From positions 532 through 64,531 of the IMG/VR virus record IMGVR_UViG_3300030107_004520: a stretch of DNA of 64,000 nucleotides; one strand, written 5' to 3'. Below the pieces are notes generated by a model, which ran no database searches, was not told the origin of the DNA, and saw only the letters and a list, made by a program, of their open reading frames with translations. Both the position numbers and the translations under genes were made by a program. Source of the DNA: a virus. This document shows, one piece after another, positions 7,881 through 16,438 of this stretch (positions are counted from its first letter, which is position 1; each line of letters starts with the position of its first letter).

Positions 7881-8147
7881 TTAATTTTTTGCTTTTGTTT
7901 GTTCTTCTGTTAACACGGTAGGTTTTCTAAGTTTTTCCCTATCTTTCTTATGTTGAGCTTTTATACCAAAAGGATCAGGGTGATTAGTTTGCAACCCTTT
8001 CTCTCCTTCTTTCCAAGCAGCTTTATATTGGTCATAAGTAACATTTTTATTATTTACTTTATACCAATAATTAATAGGCTTTACATACTTCTGCTTCATA
8101 GGAGAGGTACTAGCCATCATTGGAAATCCCTTCATTTTAAAACTCAT
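7881..8147 (-). CDS. FKMK-tagged small basic protein, 88 aa
   Basis: The N-terminus is MSFKMKGFPMMASTSPMKQK. The FKMKGFPMM tag and a nearby SPM are shared with other late proteins at 50520-50828, 54840-55109, 55124-55468 and 56532-57203. The rest is Lys-rich and soluble (YDQYKAAWKEGEKG; KDREKLRKPT) with no known domain. It is the last sizeable late gene and overlaps the endolysin start by 4 nt. The shared tag suggests packaging into the virion; this is inference. Confidence 0.7.
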   Translation of the reverse strand: MSFKMKGFPMMASTSPMKQKYVKPINYWYKVNNKNVTYDQYKAAWKEGEKGLQTNHPDPFGIKAQHKKDREKLRKPTVLTEEQTKAKN

Positions 8148-8599
8148 ATTATCATGTATTTAGTTTTACCATTTTCTTTATATGCTTTTAAGCACCTATT
8201 TCTATTATCTTCAGATGACACATAACTAACGTGAACCCAATCAGGATTATCATCATTACCAAATTCCCATATCATCTGATCAAAATCTAAATTCTCTTTT
8301 ATGAAATGATACATCTCAGCATTAGTACATCTACCAAAAGTATCATCTATATCCATAGCTTGACCTTTGCAATGTTGAGATTTACTAGATCCACCAATGG
8401 CTTTATTAAGCTCTGGACATCTAAAGAAACTATTTATCTTTATTGGTCCACCAACGTAAGTTCTTAACGGTTCAAAAACCTCTTCAGCAATCTTCTCCAT
8501 GCAGCTTAACTGCTCATCGTTTGGAGTATTATCTATACCCTTTCTTGTAGCTGTGTTACTTCTAACACCTTCTTTATAACTTATGTGTTCACTTATCAT
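8144..8599 (-). CDS. Peptidase M15-type endolysin, 151 aa
   Basis: Zinc-dependent cell-wall peptidase (D-Ala-D-Ala carboxypeptidase / L-Ala-D-Glu endopeptidase family) that would cleave peptidoglycan cross-bridges or stems at lysis. Motifs are INSFFRCPELNKAIGG, then SQHCKGQAMDID (zinc-binding His and Asp) and WVHVSY (third zinc His). The length fits single-domain phage M15A endolysins, and there is no separate wall-binding domain. There is no signal peptide, so access to the periplasm needs a holin. It lies at the distal end of the late operon. Confidence 0.88.
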   Translation of the reverse strand: MISEHISYKEGVRSNTATRKGIDNTPNDEQLSCMEKIAEEVFEPLRTYVGGPIKINSFFRCPELNKAIGGSSKSQHCKGQAMDIDDTFGRCTNAEMYHFIKENLDFDQMIWEFGNDDNPDWVHVSYVSSEDNRNRCLKAYKENGKTKYMII

Positions 8600-8600
8600 A

Positions 8601-8897
8601 TTATCCTATTATTACATTAACATCTACACCTGTTCCCTGCGTCTGTAGCTTCAAAGCTAGAACAGCATTATTAAAAGCAACTATATCTTTTATTACTAAA
8701 GTTACTCCACCAGGTATATTTAAATCCTCAACAATCGAGCTATCATTCGTACCATCACTTAAAAATAATCTTATCTTCGCGTCCTCGTCTTGATTACAAT
8801 TACATATAGATACATAGTTTATACTACCACCGGTAGTATTTGTATCTATCAACGTTGTTGTTGTTGCACTCGATATATTAAATAATCCGTTTTCCAT
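8601..8897 (-). CDS. Small structural-type beta protein, 98 aa
   Basis: A Thr/Asn-rich, beta-predicted protein (SINYVSICNCNQDEDAKIRLFL; NIPGGVTLVIKDIVAFNNAVLALKL) without membrane segments. It resembles small virion accessory proteins that accompany fibres; a similar length and pattern recurs in the neighbouring 10326-10769 and 10790-11185 products. It sits between the endolysin and the fibre-like gene. A fibre-tip or decoration role is likely but unproven. Confidence 0.6.
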   Translation of the reverse strand: MENGLFNISSATTTTLIDTNTTGGSINYVSICNCNQDEDAKIRLFLSDGTNDSSIVEDLNIPGGVTLVIKDIVAFNNAVLALKLQTQGTGVDVNVIIG

Positions 8898-8909
8898 TTA
8901 TTTATTTTA

Positions 8910-10316
8910 TTATGCTCCTATTGAACTTAAATCCCACTGCCACAAACAAGTTACATACCATTTTGTATTTGCTGTAGCAGTATCATCTTGTATAGACAGA
9001 TATACCGAATCTCCAGCATCTATAATATTATCTCCACTGTCTAAACTAGAAGTAAAATCATAAGTTGTCATGGTAGTGGTATTACACCCAGCTCCTGATT
9101 GCGTACCGACCACACTAGGACCCGTACCAAATGTTACTCCAGCTGCCTGCGTTTCTAATCTCCACGTTAATGTGTGTGTGGTTAAATTTTTATTTGCTTT
9201 GAGATATATTCTCATTAACTTACCAGCTAATGGAGCTGTGAATGGTAAATCAATAGCTGTTGTTGTTGTTCCTTCTGAATCAGCATCAGTTAAACCTAAG
9301 TAAGTTTTAGTTGTATCAATATCTGCTGTAAAGTTGTGATATGTAAATTGTAATTGTTTCGCTGATCTATCAGCATATAGTTTAGTAGCAGCATCACCAT
9401 CTGCAGTTGGTGTGTCTAACCCAGTAATCTTTTGACTATTCATAGCCAGTGCTGATGTTGGAGCTGTTAGCTCGTGTACTTTTCTAGACTCAATGTGAGC
9501 TTTAACACCAGCTGGAGTAGAAACAAGAGTTGTAGATGTTCCAGTTATTGTTTCAGCATTAGTAGCTAACTCAACAGCCCCTTTAGCGCTTGATGTCGCG
9601 TCTGATAATGCGTATGTTATCTTATCACTAGACCTAGCTATAGTCAACCCTGTTCCAGCCTCTAATACTATATCATCTGTACCACTACCACTACCACCAG
9701 CAGTTAATCTTATTTTTTCTTCATCAGAATTATCGCCATCAACACACGATATACTATAAGTAGTATTTGTATTAGCATCTAACTCAACTGTAGCCAAACC
9801 AGTAACGTGTCCATACGTATCAAGCGTAACATCTTGTATAACACTTGTACCACTATTATCCACACTAGCCTGTGAAGAAGTATCATCATGGTTAATAGTT
9901 AAAGTATCACCACTCATAGCTGAAGTTAAAGCATCACCACCCGCTATAGTAACAGTATCACCTAGTGTTATTGCGGTTACACCACTATCTCCAGCTACTC
10001 TAAAATCAGATGCTGTTATAGTTAAATCGTACGGATCACCATCAGTACCATTATCTACATCTGTCCAGTCGGTTGTTATACCTCCAGCACCTATAATCTT
10101 AACCTCTTTACCGTCTGATATAGTTACCTCTGTACCGTCATCGTCCTCTAGCTGGAAAGTCATATCGTCTCCAGCCCCAGTATTCTTAGTTACCTTCCCA
10201 TTAGAATCAACAACAAGTATATTAGTCTCTGAAGATGTGTCTAACTTTTCTAAGTATACATCATTGCGAAATCTAGATACGAAACTCCATATATGCTGCC
10301 CTATCCACTTAATCAT
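8910..10316 (-). CDS. Tail-fibre-like protein, 468 aa
   Basis: Residues 1-46 (IKWIGQHIWSFVSRFRNDVY, then LEKLDTSSETNILVVDSNGK) form a conserved attachment-type N-terminus that I recall from marine phage fibre proteins. A long Thr/Ser/Asp/Gly-rich repetitive shaft follows (residues ~55-260). After a KVHELTAPTSALAMNSQKITGL-type segment split over residues ~280-300 comes a globular beta-rich C-terminus ending WQWDLSSIGA. This layout is typical of host-range fibres. No enzymatic motif is visible. The receptor is unknown. Confidence 0.72.
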   Translation of the reverse strand: MIKWIGQHIWSFVSRFRNDVYLEKLDTSSETNILVVDSNGKVTKNTGAGDDMTFQLEDDDGTEVTISDGKEVKIIGAGGITTDWTDVDNGTDGDPYDLTITASDFRVAGDSGVTAITLGDTVTIAGGDALTSAMSGDTLTINHDDTSSQASVDNSGTSVIQDVTLDTYGHVTGLATVELDANTNTTYSISCVDGDNSDEEKIRLTAGGSGSGTDDIVLEAGTGLTIARSSDKITYALSDATSSAKGAVELATNAETITGTSTTLVSTPAGVKAHIESRKVHELTAPTSALAMNSQKITGLDTPTADGDAATKLYADRSAKQLQFTYHNFTADIDTTKTYLGLTDADSEGTTTTAIDLPFTAPLAGKLMRIYLKANKNLTTHTLTWRLETQAAGVTFGTGPSVVGTQSGAGCNTTTMTTYDFTSSLDSGDNIIDAGDSVYLSIQDDTATANTKWYVTCLWQWDLSSIGA

Positions 10317-10325
10317 TTTATTATT

Positions 10326-10769
10326 TTATCCTTTAGTCCAATATCCAAACTCGATCATAACCGCCGCAGAACCAGCTTCTACTTTCAAACCTCCAGGTTC
10401 AACACCACCATCACTTCCATCAAATTCTAAAAGCGGGAAGAAAGCAAACTCGCTTGGTTGTAGCTTTATAAAATCATGGTCTCCGTCAGCATTACTTAAT
10501 CTAATAAAGTCGTTGCTAGCGTGACTAGCAGTTGTACCATCTGAAGCTAATAAGCCCAAGTGTTTTACATAGACATAAGTTGTAGCCGTAGCATCAGCTT
10601 CTGCTATTAGTATTCCAGCACCAGCGCCTAAAGGATCTGCTGCTGATGACACTTTTGATATACCAGCTGTAGGAGCTGTTACTGTTAAATCAATTGTGGT
10701 AGAAAGACTTAATGCGTCCGTATAAGCGTCTGTACTTGTTATTGTTAATGTCGGTGTTAGTGTTGCCAT
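10326..10769 (-). CDS. Structural paralog A, beta-rich, 147 aa
   Basis: It begins MATLTPTLTITSTDAYTDAL and is clearly related to the next gene (MATLVPTLTLVSTDATSGE). Both carry a 'YVYVKHLGLL / FIYLKNNHAS' strand and a 'LQPSEFAFFPL / LAAGEFAWFPW' strand. The product is all-beta and acidic, with no membrane segments. The pair probably arose by tandem duplication and supplies minor virion, decoration or fibre-base proteins. Function is inferred from context only. Confidence 0.65.
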   Translation of the reverse strand: MATLTPTLTITSTDAYTDALSLSTTIDLTVTAPTAGISKVSSAADPLGAGAGILIAEADATATTYVYVKHLGLLASDGTTASHASNDFIRLSNADGDHDFIKLQPSEFAFFPLLEFDGSDGGVEPGGLKVEAGSAAVMIEFGYWTKG

Positions 10770-10789
10770 ATTTTAATTTTTATTTATTA

Positions 10790-11185
10790 TTATACTGCGT
10801 ATATTATTACCTCTAAACCATTTGTAGCTATCCCCGCTCCATTGTCTCCAGTACTAGCGAAAAGATCTACTACTCCAGCCCATGGAAACCATGCGAACTC
10901 ACCAGCCGCTAGCTCCATCCAAGCAGCTGATTCAGCTGTATCTGCTGCAGCCTGTATATGTATCGTTAGTGATGCGTGATTGTTTTTTAAATATATAAAA
11001 GATTTACCTAGATTAGTGTCAAATATCTGAACTCCACCTGGATCTACATCATTTGGTGAGTACGTTCGACTTAACACAACATCGTTAGCTCCCAATGCTA
11101 GTGAATCGGTTACGGACAAGTTTAAAGTTTCACCACTTGTAGCGTCGGTACTTACTAAAGTTAATGTTGGTACTAATGTTGCCAT
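10790..11185 (-). CDS. Structural paralog B, beta-rich, 131 aa
   Basis: Paralog of the 10326-10769 product, sharing the MATL-PTLT start, the central Y-x-K strand and the GEFAWFPW motif. It ends GLEVIIYAV, without the extra C-terminal strands of its partner. It is preceded by the AAATTATG-type leader common to these late genes. Likely a small virion surface protein; the binding partner is unknown. Confidence 0.65.
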   Translation of the reverse strand: MATLVPTLTLVSTDATSGETLNLSVTDSLALGANDVVLSRTYSPNDVDPGGVQIFDTNLGKSFIYLKNNHASLTIHIQAAADTAESAAWMELAAGEFAWFPWAGVVDLFASTGDNGAGIATNGLEVIIYAV

Positions 11186-11188
11186 AAT

Positions 11189-14100
11189 TTATTTTTTAAT
11201 TATTTTCTTGTTTATTATTTTGTTTTTATATGTTATTTGTATATTATACACTCCAGGAGTTAAATAGGAGACATCTAAGACACTTACTCCGTATTCCTGC
11301 ATGATAACATCCCCCATCATATTGTATACTCTAACATCAACTTTTCTATTTATGTTAATTTCACCATCTGTTGGGTTTGGGTATATAACTAAGTTGTCCT
11401 CTACGTTTCTTGATAATACTGGACCAGTCCAATTATTCTCACAATAATTATATGTTGATTGGCATATAGTATCCCACTCATTCTCACAACAATAATCATC
11501 TACTGAAATAACCCAAGCGTAACAAGGGTCGTTAAGCCAATATGGATCACCCGCACCAGTAATACAACCAGCATCGTAAAGACAAGAAATGCTATCGTGA
11601 ACATTAGCAAGTGGATCGTAGTTATACGCTGATTGGTCCATGCAACCGGTAACGATCGTAATACACGAACCATTATCCGTATTGGCAAGTGAATCATAGT
11701 TAAGAGCTGTAGAATCCATACAACCGTAGATATAAGGGATACAGCTAAAATCTTCTGTATTAGCTTGAGGATTATAGTTAAGCATCGATGGATCAGTACA
11801 GCCATAAACATAAGGAACGCAGCTATTATTATCAACATTTGCTAAAGGGTTATAATTAAACATTGTACTATCTGTACAGCCATATATAGGTAGTATACAA
11901 CTAAAATCATCTATATTACAACTATCACAATAGTTTAATGCTATTGGATTTGTACACCCATAAATAAATGGTATACACGTTCCGTTATCTGTATTTGCCA
12001 ATGGATCGTAATTAAACATAGTAGAATCCATACATCCATAAACAAATGGTATACAGTTTCCATTATCAGTGTTAGCCAATGGATTGTAGTTAAACATTGT
12101 TGGGTCCATACAGCCGTATATATAAGGTATACAAGAACTGTCATCAACATTAGCACTTGGGGAATAATTCCACATAGTAGAATCTGTACATCCGTAGTTA
12201 ACACCTATACAAGAGCCATCATCTGTATTAGCTAGTGGATCATAGTTTATAGCTATAGAGCTCATACAGCCATATATTACAGGTATGCAAGTGTCTGAAG
12301 TATTTGCATTAGGGTTGTAGTTAAACGCTAAAGGTTGCATACATCCAGTTATTACTGGTACACATCCACCATTACTAATATTAGCTAAAGGGTCATAGTT
12401 AAATGCAGTCGAATCAGTACAACCCCAAACTACTAATGTTGAACAACTTCCGTCATCTATATCAGCATTATACCCTTGAATGTAATATTGCAAATAACCA
12501 GGATTAGTACAACCAGGACTATAATAGCAAGTATCGTTGGTATTAGCTAGTTCGTTATAATTATAAGCAGTAGTATCCATACAACCCATAACTACAGGTA
12601 TACACTCATTACCACAATAAGGTTGTGCTTCGTATATATCTAAAGCGCTTCTATAATTTCTTAATTTATTTTCATTTGGACCAGGCCAAGGATTATTACC
12701 TTCATATATTATAGTTCCAAAATCATTTTCTACTTTAAAAGAGTTTTGTATTGTTTGTATATCTAACTGTTGAGGATTCTGTTGAGGTGTAGGTATTTCA
12801 AAGTAGTAAAAATATACCTCATCATTAGAATTAAGTGTTAATGCAAACGTATCAGAATATACATTATTTTGATCTATTTTAAATTGCCATAAAGAATCTC
12901 CTTGTTCTACACCTAACCAGCAAGCTCCCCACGAATCACCACCATCATCATATAATATTAAATCATAAGTACAAGGTGAGGTTAGTAACATTCTATCTGC
13001 TGTAGGATCATAGTTAAAAGCCATAGAATCTACACACCCATAAGTGGCTAATGTCATACAACTACCATCATCAATCGTAGCTAGAGGATTATACTCTATA
13101 TAGCTAGGTGTCGTACACCCATATATTATAGTATCATTATTACACGTGTCAGATACATAAGGATTAGACGATGCTGTATATCCAAAGTTTGGTGGGTTTA
13201 ATAAAAACAATGTATCTTCACAATCTAAATTTGTTACTAAGCAACTACCAACTACAGATCCACCACCAATACCATCACCATACGTATCGTTAATAGTGAA
13301 TACTATTGTATCACTTACAGGTATACAAACTTGTGTGTGTATTGTTTGTCCTGTCTGTGTATAATCATAAGTTCCAGAAGGAACAGAATATATTACATTA
13401 CCATTAGCTATTACTTCCCAAGATGTCTCACTAGGCCAGTTATCTAGTTTTATAGCCACATCAATTAAAGATTGAGTTGTATCACAAGAAACCTCTTGTA
13501 CACAACTACCATCATCTACGTTAGCCCAAGGATTGTAATTAGTTGCTGTAGGATCTATACATCCAAAATAATAAATACAACTACCATCGCTATGAGTTGC
13601 TAATGGGTTGTAGTTAGAAGAAACATTATCAGTACAACCGTATATAACTGTAAATGGATCACTAACCATTATATCATCTATAGCTATATCACTATAAAAC
13701 GAACTACCTGTTGTAGCTATAAAAACTACTTTAAACGAATCTACAGCAGCTATAGGATAATAAGCAAACTTCCATTGATCTCCTTGGTTACCAGATATAA
13801 TACCTAATGATGTATATCCATTAGCATCTATATAACCCGCTTCCAAATCTCCCATAGTTGAACCATACATGTGATACCAGAAAGATAATACTTTACCTGG
13901 TGTTTGTGATATATCAAATGTAGGTGTGTATGATACAAATGTTTGATATGGAAAACCTATACCATTTGTAGAGGCTTCTGCATAGTAGTATATACCATTA
14001 CCATAGGTATGATCTCCTTGTGGTCCTGTCATTTGAGAACTCGTTGGCCCTTGCATTAACCACCAATCTCTATCATTAGTTGGATCTTGTTCTAAACCTA

Positions 14101-14194
14101 CTATATTTTCAAAATTATGAACCCATGGAAAACTATTTATAGTTTGTCCAAAACTAAATATTGGTAGTAATAATAGTAATAATATTTTTTTCAT
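11189..14194 (-). CDS. Secreted repeat adhesin with type IX secretion C-terminal tail, 1001 aa
   Basis: A signal peptide, MKKILLLLLLPIFSFG, ends just before Q. Residues ~20-180 form a beta-sandwich (MAM/jelly-roll-like) domain. About 17 cysteine-paired repeats of ~25 residues (consensus YGCTDSTAFNYDPLANxDDGSC) then fill residues ~184-870, with a non-repeat insert near 400-530. The last ~75 residues (NLVIYPNPTDGEIN ... YLTPGVYNIQI ... KIIKK) match the type A C-terminal sorting domain of the Bacteroidota type IX secretion system. The protein should be exported by the host T9SS to the infected cell's surface. Such proteins are normal in flavobacteria but unusual in a phage late operon, which suggests acquisition from a host. 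Confidence 0.85.
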   Translation of the reverse strand: MKKILLLLLLPIFSFGQTINSFPWVHNFENIVGLEQDPTNDRDWWLMQGPTSSQMTGPQGDHTYGNGIYYYAEASTNGIGFPYQTFVSYTPTFDISQTPGKVLSFWYHMYGSTMGDLEAGYIDANGYTSLGIISGNQGDQWKFAYYPIAAVDSFKVVFIATTGSSFYSDIAIDDIMVSDPFTVIYGCTDNVSSNYNPLATHSDGSCIYYFGCIDPTATNYNPWANVDDGSCVQEVSCDTTQSLIDVAIKLDNWPSETSWEVIANGNVIYSVPSGTYDYTQTGQTIHTQVCIPVSDTIVFTINDTYGDGIGGGSVVGSCLVTNLDCEDTLFLLNPPNFGYTASSNPYVSDTCNNDTIIYGCTTPSYIEYNPLATIDDGSCMTLATYGCVDSMAFNYDPTADRMLLTSPCTYDLILYDDGGDSWGACWLGVEQGDSLWQFKIDQNNVYSDTFALTLNSNDEVYFYYFEIPTPQQNPQQLDIQTIQNSFKVENDFGTIIYEGNNPWPGPNENKLRNYRSALDIYEAQPYCGNECIPVVMGCMDTTAYNYNELANTNDTCYYSPGCTNPGYLQYYIQGYNADIDDGSCSTLVVWGCTDSTAFNYDPLANISNGGCVPVITGCMQPLAFNYNPNANTSDTCIPVIYGCMSSIAINYDPLANTDDGSCIGVNYGCTDSTMWNYSPSANVDDSSCIPYIYGCMDPTMFNYNPLANTDNGNCIPFVYGCMDSTMFNYDPLANTDNGTCIPFIYGCTNPIALNYCDSCNIDDFSCILPIYGCTDSTMFNYNPLANVDNNSCVPYVYGCTDPSMLNYNPQANTEDFSCIPYIYGCMDSTALNYDSLANTDNGSCITIVTGCMDQSAYNYDPLANVHDSISCLYDAGCITGAGDPYWLNDPCYAWVISVDDYCCENEWDTICQSTYNYCENNWTGPVLSRNVEDNLVIYPNPTDGEININRKVDVRVYNMMGDVIMQEYGVSVLDVSYLTPGVYNIQITYKNKIINKKIIKK
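11575..13645 (-). repeat. About 17 tandem Cys-rich repeats in the secreted adhesin
   Basis: Each unit is roughly 75-80 bp and encodes a GC-x-D-x-x-x-x-NY-(N/D)-P-x-A-x-x-x-DGSC pattern with two cysteines. The run is interrupted once by a unique segment. Copies with TMFNYNPLAN are most alike and lie together, pointing to recent tandem amplification. Confidence 0.85.
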
Positions 14195-14530
14195 TTAAAA
14201 GTCACTCATTAGTTGATTATCTATTTCTTCTTGTACCTCTTCTTTTGTAGCTACCATTTTAAAACTAAGGTCTGCTTGAAACCTAGCGGCTTCTTCTCCA
14301 TCTTTAAATATTATAATGGTTGGTACTACTGCTATTTTATATTTTGTCTGTGCTTCTTTATCTTTTCCTATATCTGTATAAGCTATAGTTTTACAGTCCT
14401 TTAAATCCCTTACCCACTCAACATCATTAGCACTGTTCCAACCAGCATTAAACTGCATTACTTTTATTTGACCAAACGCGGTTTGAGTAAAAAGTATTAG
14501 AAAGAGGATGGTAGTATTTATACTATTCAT
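14195..14530 (-). CDS. Exported thioredoxin-fold protein lacking the CxxC site, 111 aa
   Basis: A signal peptide, MNSINTTILFLILFTQTAFG, ends just before Q. The mature part has the thioredoxin order: KVMQFNAGWNSANDVEW where WCGPC is expected, then TKYKIAVVPTIIIFKDGEE with the cis-Pro and the following strand. Both redox cysteines are absent (WNSAN), so it cannot act as a dithiol reductase. It may be a periplasmic chaperone, a partner of the neighbouring secreted proteins, or a decoy. It abuts the T9SS adhesin gene and overlaps the upstream gene by 8 nt. Confidence 0.72.
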   Translation of the reverse strand: MNSINTTILFLILFTQTAFGQIKVMQFNAGWNSANDVEWVRDLKDCKTIAYTDIGKDKEAQTKYKIAVVPTIIIFKDGEEAARFQADLSFKMVATKEEVQEEIDNQLMSDF

Positions 14531-14801
14531 AAAGCTTATCTTCTATTTTTTCTATAGATTTTTTAATCTCCTTCACGTCTTCCTGTGTAGTTATAATAGT
14601 TTGACGAATCATTTGATCTTTCATATCAAACTCCATACGAGTTACTTCAGGATCTGGTGGTTGTGGTAATTCTTTTGCTTCAGCTATATCAGCTTGTAAA
14701 GCAAACCACATACCAACAACAGTTGTTATTCCAGCGCCAATACCCATTAAAGTTTTTATACTTACCGTGAACCCGGTTTCTTCATTTAGTTCTTTTGCCA
14801 T
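14523..14801 (-). CDS. Single-TM protein with C-terminal coiled coil, 92 aa
   Basis: One TM segment lies at residues ~16-36 (LMGIGAGITTVVGMWFALQA). A Pro-rich hinge (ELPQPPDPEV) follows, then an amphipathic helix ending VKEIKKSIEKIEDKLYE. Small proteins of this shape often sit near lysis genes in marine phages and may act as a holin, pinholin or i-spanin-like partner. No defining motif is present, so lysis is a possibility only. Confidence 0.6.
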   Translation of the reverse strand: MAKELNEETGFTVSIKTLMGIGAGITTVVGMWFALQADIAEAKELPQPPDPEVTRMEFDMKDQMIRQTIITTQEDVKEIKKSIEKIEDKLYE

Positions 14802-14986
14802 TATATTTCAAATCCTAAGTTAAATAACATCATTCTAAATTTAGCACACTTCTTTACCGCACATGCGCAGTATTTCATTTCTAATATAGTAAACTTTCCT
14901 AATCTAATTTCTATATTATATTTTTCTTTTTTATTACCTTCTTTCCAAGAGTTTATCCAATTCATAATTTTATCTTTTTCCGCCAT
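14801..14986 (-). CDS. Hypothetical small protein, 61 aa
   Basis: A basic, Cys-containing peptide (YCACAVKKCAKF near residues 39-50) that I do not recognise. It overlaps the nuclease gene by 17 nt and shares one base with the TM/coiled-coil gene, so it is tightly packed in the operon. The C-A-C-x4-C pattern might bind metal, but this is weak. Confidence 0.5.
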   Translation of the reverse strand: MAEKDKIMNWINSWKEGNKKEKYNIEIRLGKFTILEMKYCACAVKKCAKFRMMLFNLGFEI

Positions 14987-15338
14987 GATATTCTACAGCA
15001 TGGCCTTCTTTAATTAATAATTCATTGACACTTTCTAATGTCATTTTTTCCTGTCCATCAACAACATCTACAAATAATTCACCTAAACATCTACCATATT
15101 TCCCAACACCGTGAGAAGTAAGCTTTATATTATCGCATCCTTCTAGTAGTTGTTTAACTCTATCTTTAGCAGCTAAACCTCTAGCTTTTTCTTCTAAGTC
15201 TCTAGTTCTAGATTCTGGAGTATTAATACCCATAAACCTAATACGTTTTTTTACACTAACATCAAAACCTAAATCTATATAAGCGTCAACAGTATCACCA
15301 TCAACCACTCTGTCTAATTTTATTTTATACTCGTACAT
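14970..15338 (-). CDS. Staphylococcal-nuclease-like (thermonuclease family) protein, 122 aa
   Basis: A Ca-dependent nuclease-fold protein. RVVDGDTVDAYIDLG holds the metal-binding Asp. RFMGINTPES holds the R-x(n)-TPE catalytic Arg and Glu. EEKARGLAAKD and GKYGRCLGEL, with the second catalytic Arg, complete the site. All key catalytic residues seem present, so it should cut DNA or RNA. It lacks the signal peptide of the secreted staphylococcal enzyme, which suggests a cytoplasmic or virion role such as degrading host nucleic acid. It is compact compared with ~150 aa for the catalytic domain. Confidence 0.85.
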   Translation of the reverse strand: MYEYKIKLDRVVDGDTVDAYIDLGFDVSVKKRIRFMGINTPESRTRDLEEKARGLAAKDRVKQLLEGCDNIKLTSHGVGKYGRCLGELFVDVVDGQEKMTLESVNELLIKEGHAVEYHGGKR

Positions 15339-15341
15339 ATC

Positions 15342-16427
15342 TTAAAAGATTACATAATTTATCCCACACTTAAAATCATACCACTCTCTATTCCAATATT
15401 TGTTGTATTTTCCTTCAAAAAAGTAACCTAAACTTTTATTTACTTTTATACCATAAATTAGTCCACCAGAGTAATCGTACCATTGATCACCATCTATATA
15501 GTTGTGATATGAGAACTCGCTACCATCGTTATAATGGTAAGGTAAAACACTACCCCAAGCGTGTAACCAAGTCTTTTTATTATATTTATAATAATCAAAT
15601 CCAACAACTAAAGAATGTTGTATAACATCTTTTAATTCATCTCTTTTCTTTTCAGTATAATTTGCTAATACTTCTGGTACAACAACAGCTTCCCAAACTT
15701 CTGGACTAGTGGCAACAACGTTACCATTAGGATCTGAATATACCGAATTATGTACATCGATATTATAACCTTCTTGTATGGCTAGATACGTATAGTGCAA
15801 ATTACCATTTGATAACATCCATTCTGCTAACGGATCATAACCATAAGGTTCTGCTAATCTATGAGCTAAACCTATATTCCAAGATAAGTGTTTATGTTTT
15901 CTATACCTATATCTTTCTGATGCTTCAAAATACCTTACGTCTGCAAAACCATCTTCTAAATACTCAAATTTTAAAGCAAAGAAATTTATACAAACATCAG
16001 TTTCACAACCATCATCAGAGCTCCATCTAACAAAATGATGTTGATCAATAAAATCTTTACCTTGTTGTCTAGCGTAGTTTACTTCAAATAAATACTCTAA
16101 TCCTCTTACCTTACCAACCGTAGCGGCATCACTATAATTAGTTTCAGTACCATCATAAAAAGCTTTAGCCTTATTTTCATAACCAAATCTTGCTATCTTT
16201 CTAATACCTAATGATAAATTATAATCATAAGGCGTTTGTATTTTCGATGTCTGTAGTCCGTTTTCTATAGAGAACACGTCTACATCTGATATAGAAGTAC
16301 CTCCACTTCCAGCAGCATATATCGTAGAGAATTTCAATAGTTGATCAAAATTTATTTGTCCGCAACAAGTTTTAGGAGCGGCACAAGAAGTTATTATTAT
16401 TAGTAATAGTATTATTAGTTTTTTCAT
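15342..16427 (-). CDS. Exported outer-membrane barrel-like lipoprotein, 361 aa
   Basis: I use the ATG at 16427. A start 30 nt earlier would overlap the preceding gene and spoil the signal. MKKLIILLLIIITSC forms a lipoprotein signal with lipobox ITSC; an alternative type I cut before Q (CCGQ) is possible. The mature protein is Tyr/Trp-rich, has many alternating beta strands (LSWNIGLAHRL; HSLVVGFDYYKYN; YSGGLIYGIKVN) and ends CGINYVIF with a terminal Phe. This fits an outer-membrane beta-barrel. With the neighbouring secreted proteins it forms an exported-protein cassette inside the late operon. Confidence 0.65.
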   Translation of the reverse strand: MKKLIILLLIIITSCAAPKTCCGQINFDQLLKFSTIYAAGSGGTSISDVDVFSIENGLQTSKIQTPYDYNLSLGIRKIARFGYENKAKAFYDGTETNYSDAATVGKVRGLEYLFEVNYARQQGKDFIDQHHFVRWSSDDGCETDVCINFFALKFEYLEDGFADVRYFEASERYRYRKHKHLSWNIGLAHRLAEPYGYDPLAEWMLSNGNLHYTYLAIQEGYNIDVHNSVYSDPNGNVVATSPEVWEAVVVPEVLANYTEKKRDELKDVIQHSLVVGFDYYKYNKKTWLHAWGSVLPYHYNDGSEFSYHNYIDGDQWYDYSGGLIYGIKVNKSLGYFFEGKYNKYWNREWYDFKCGINYVIF

Positions 16428-16438
16428 ATAGTATTTGT

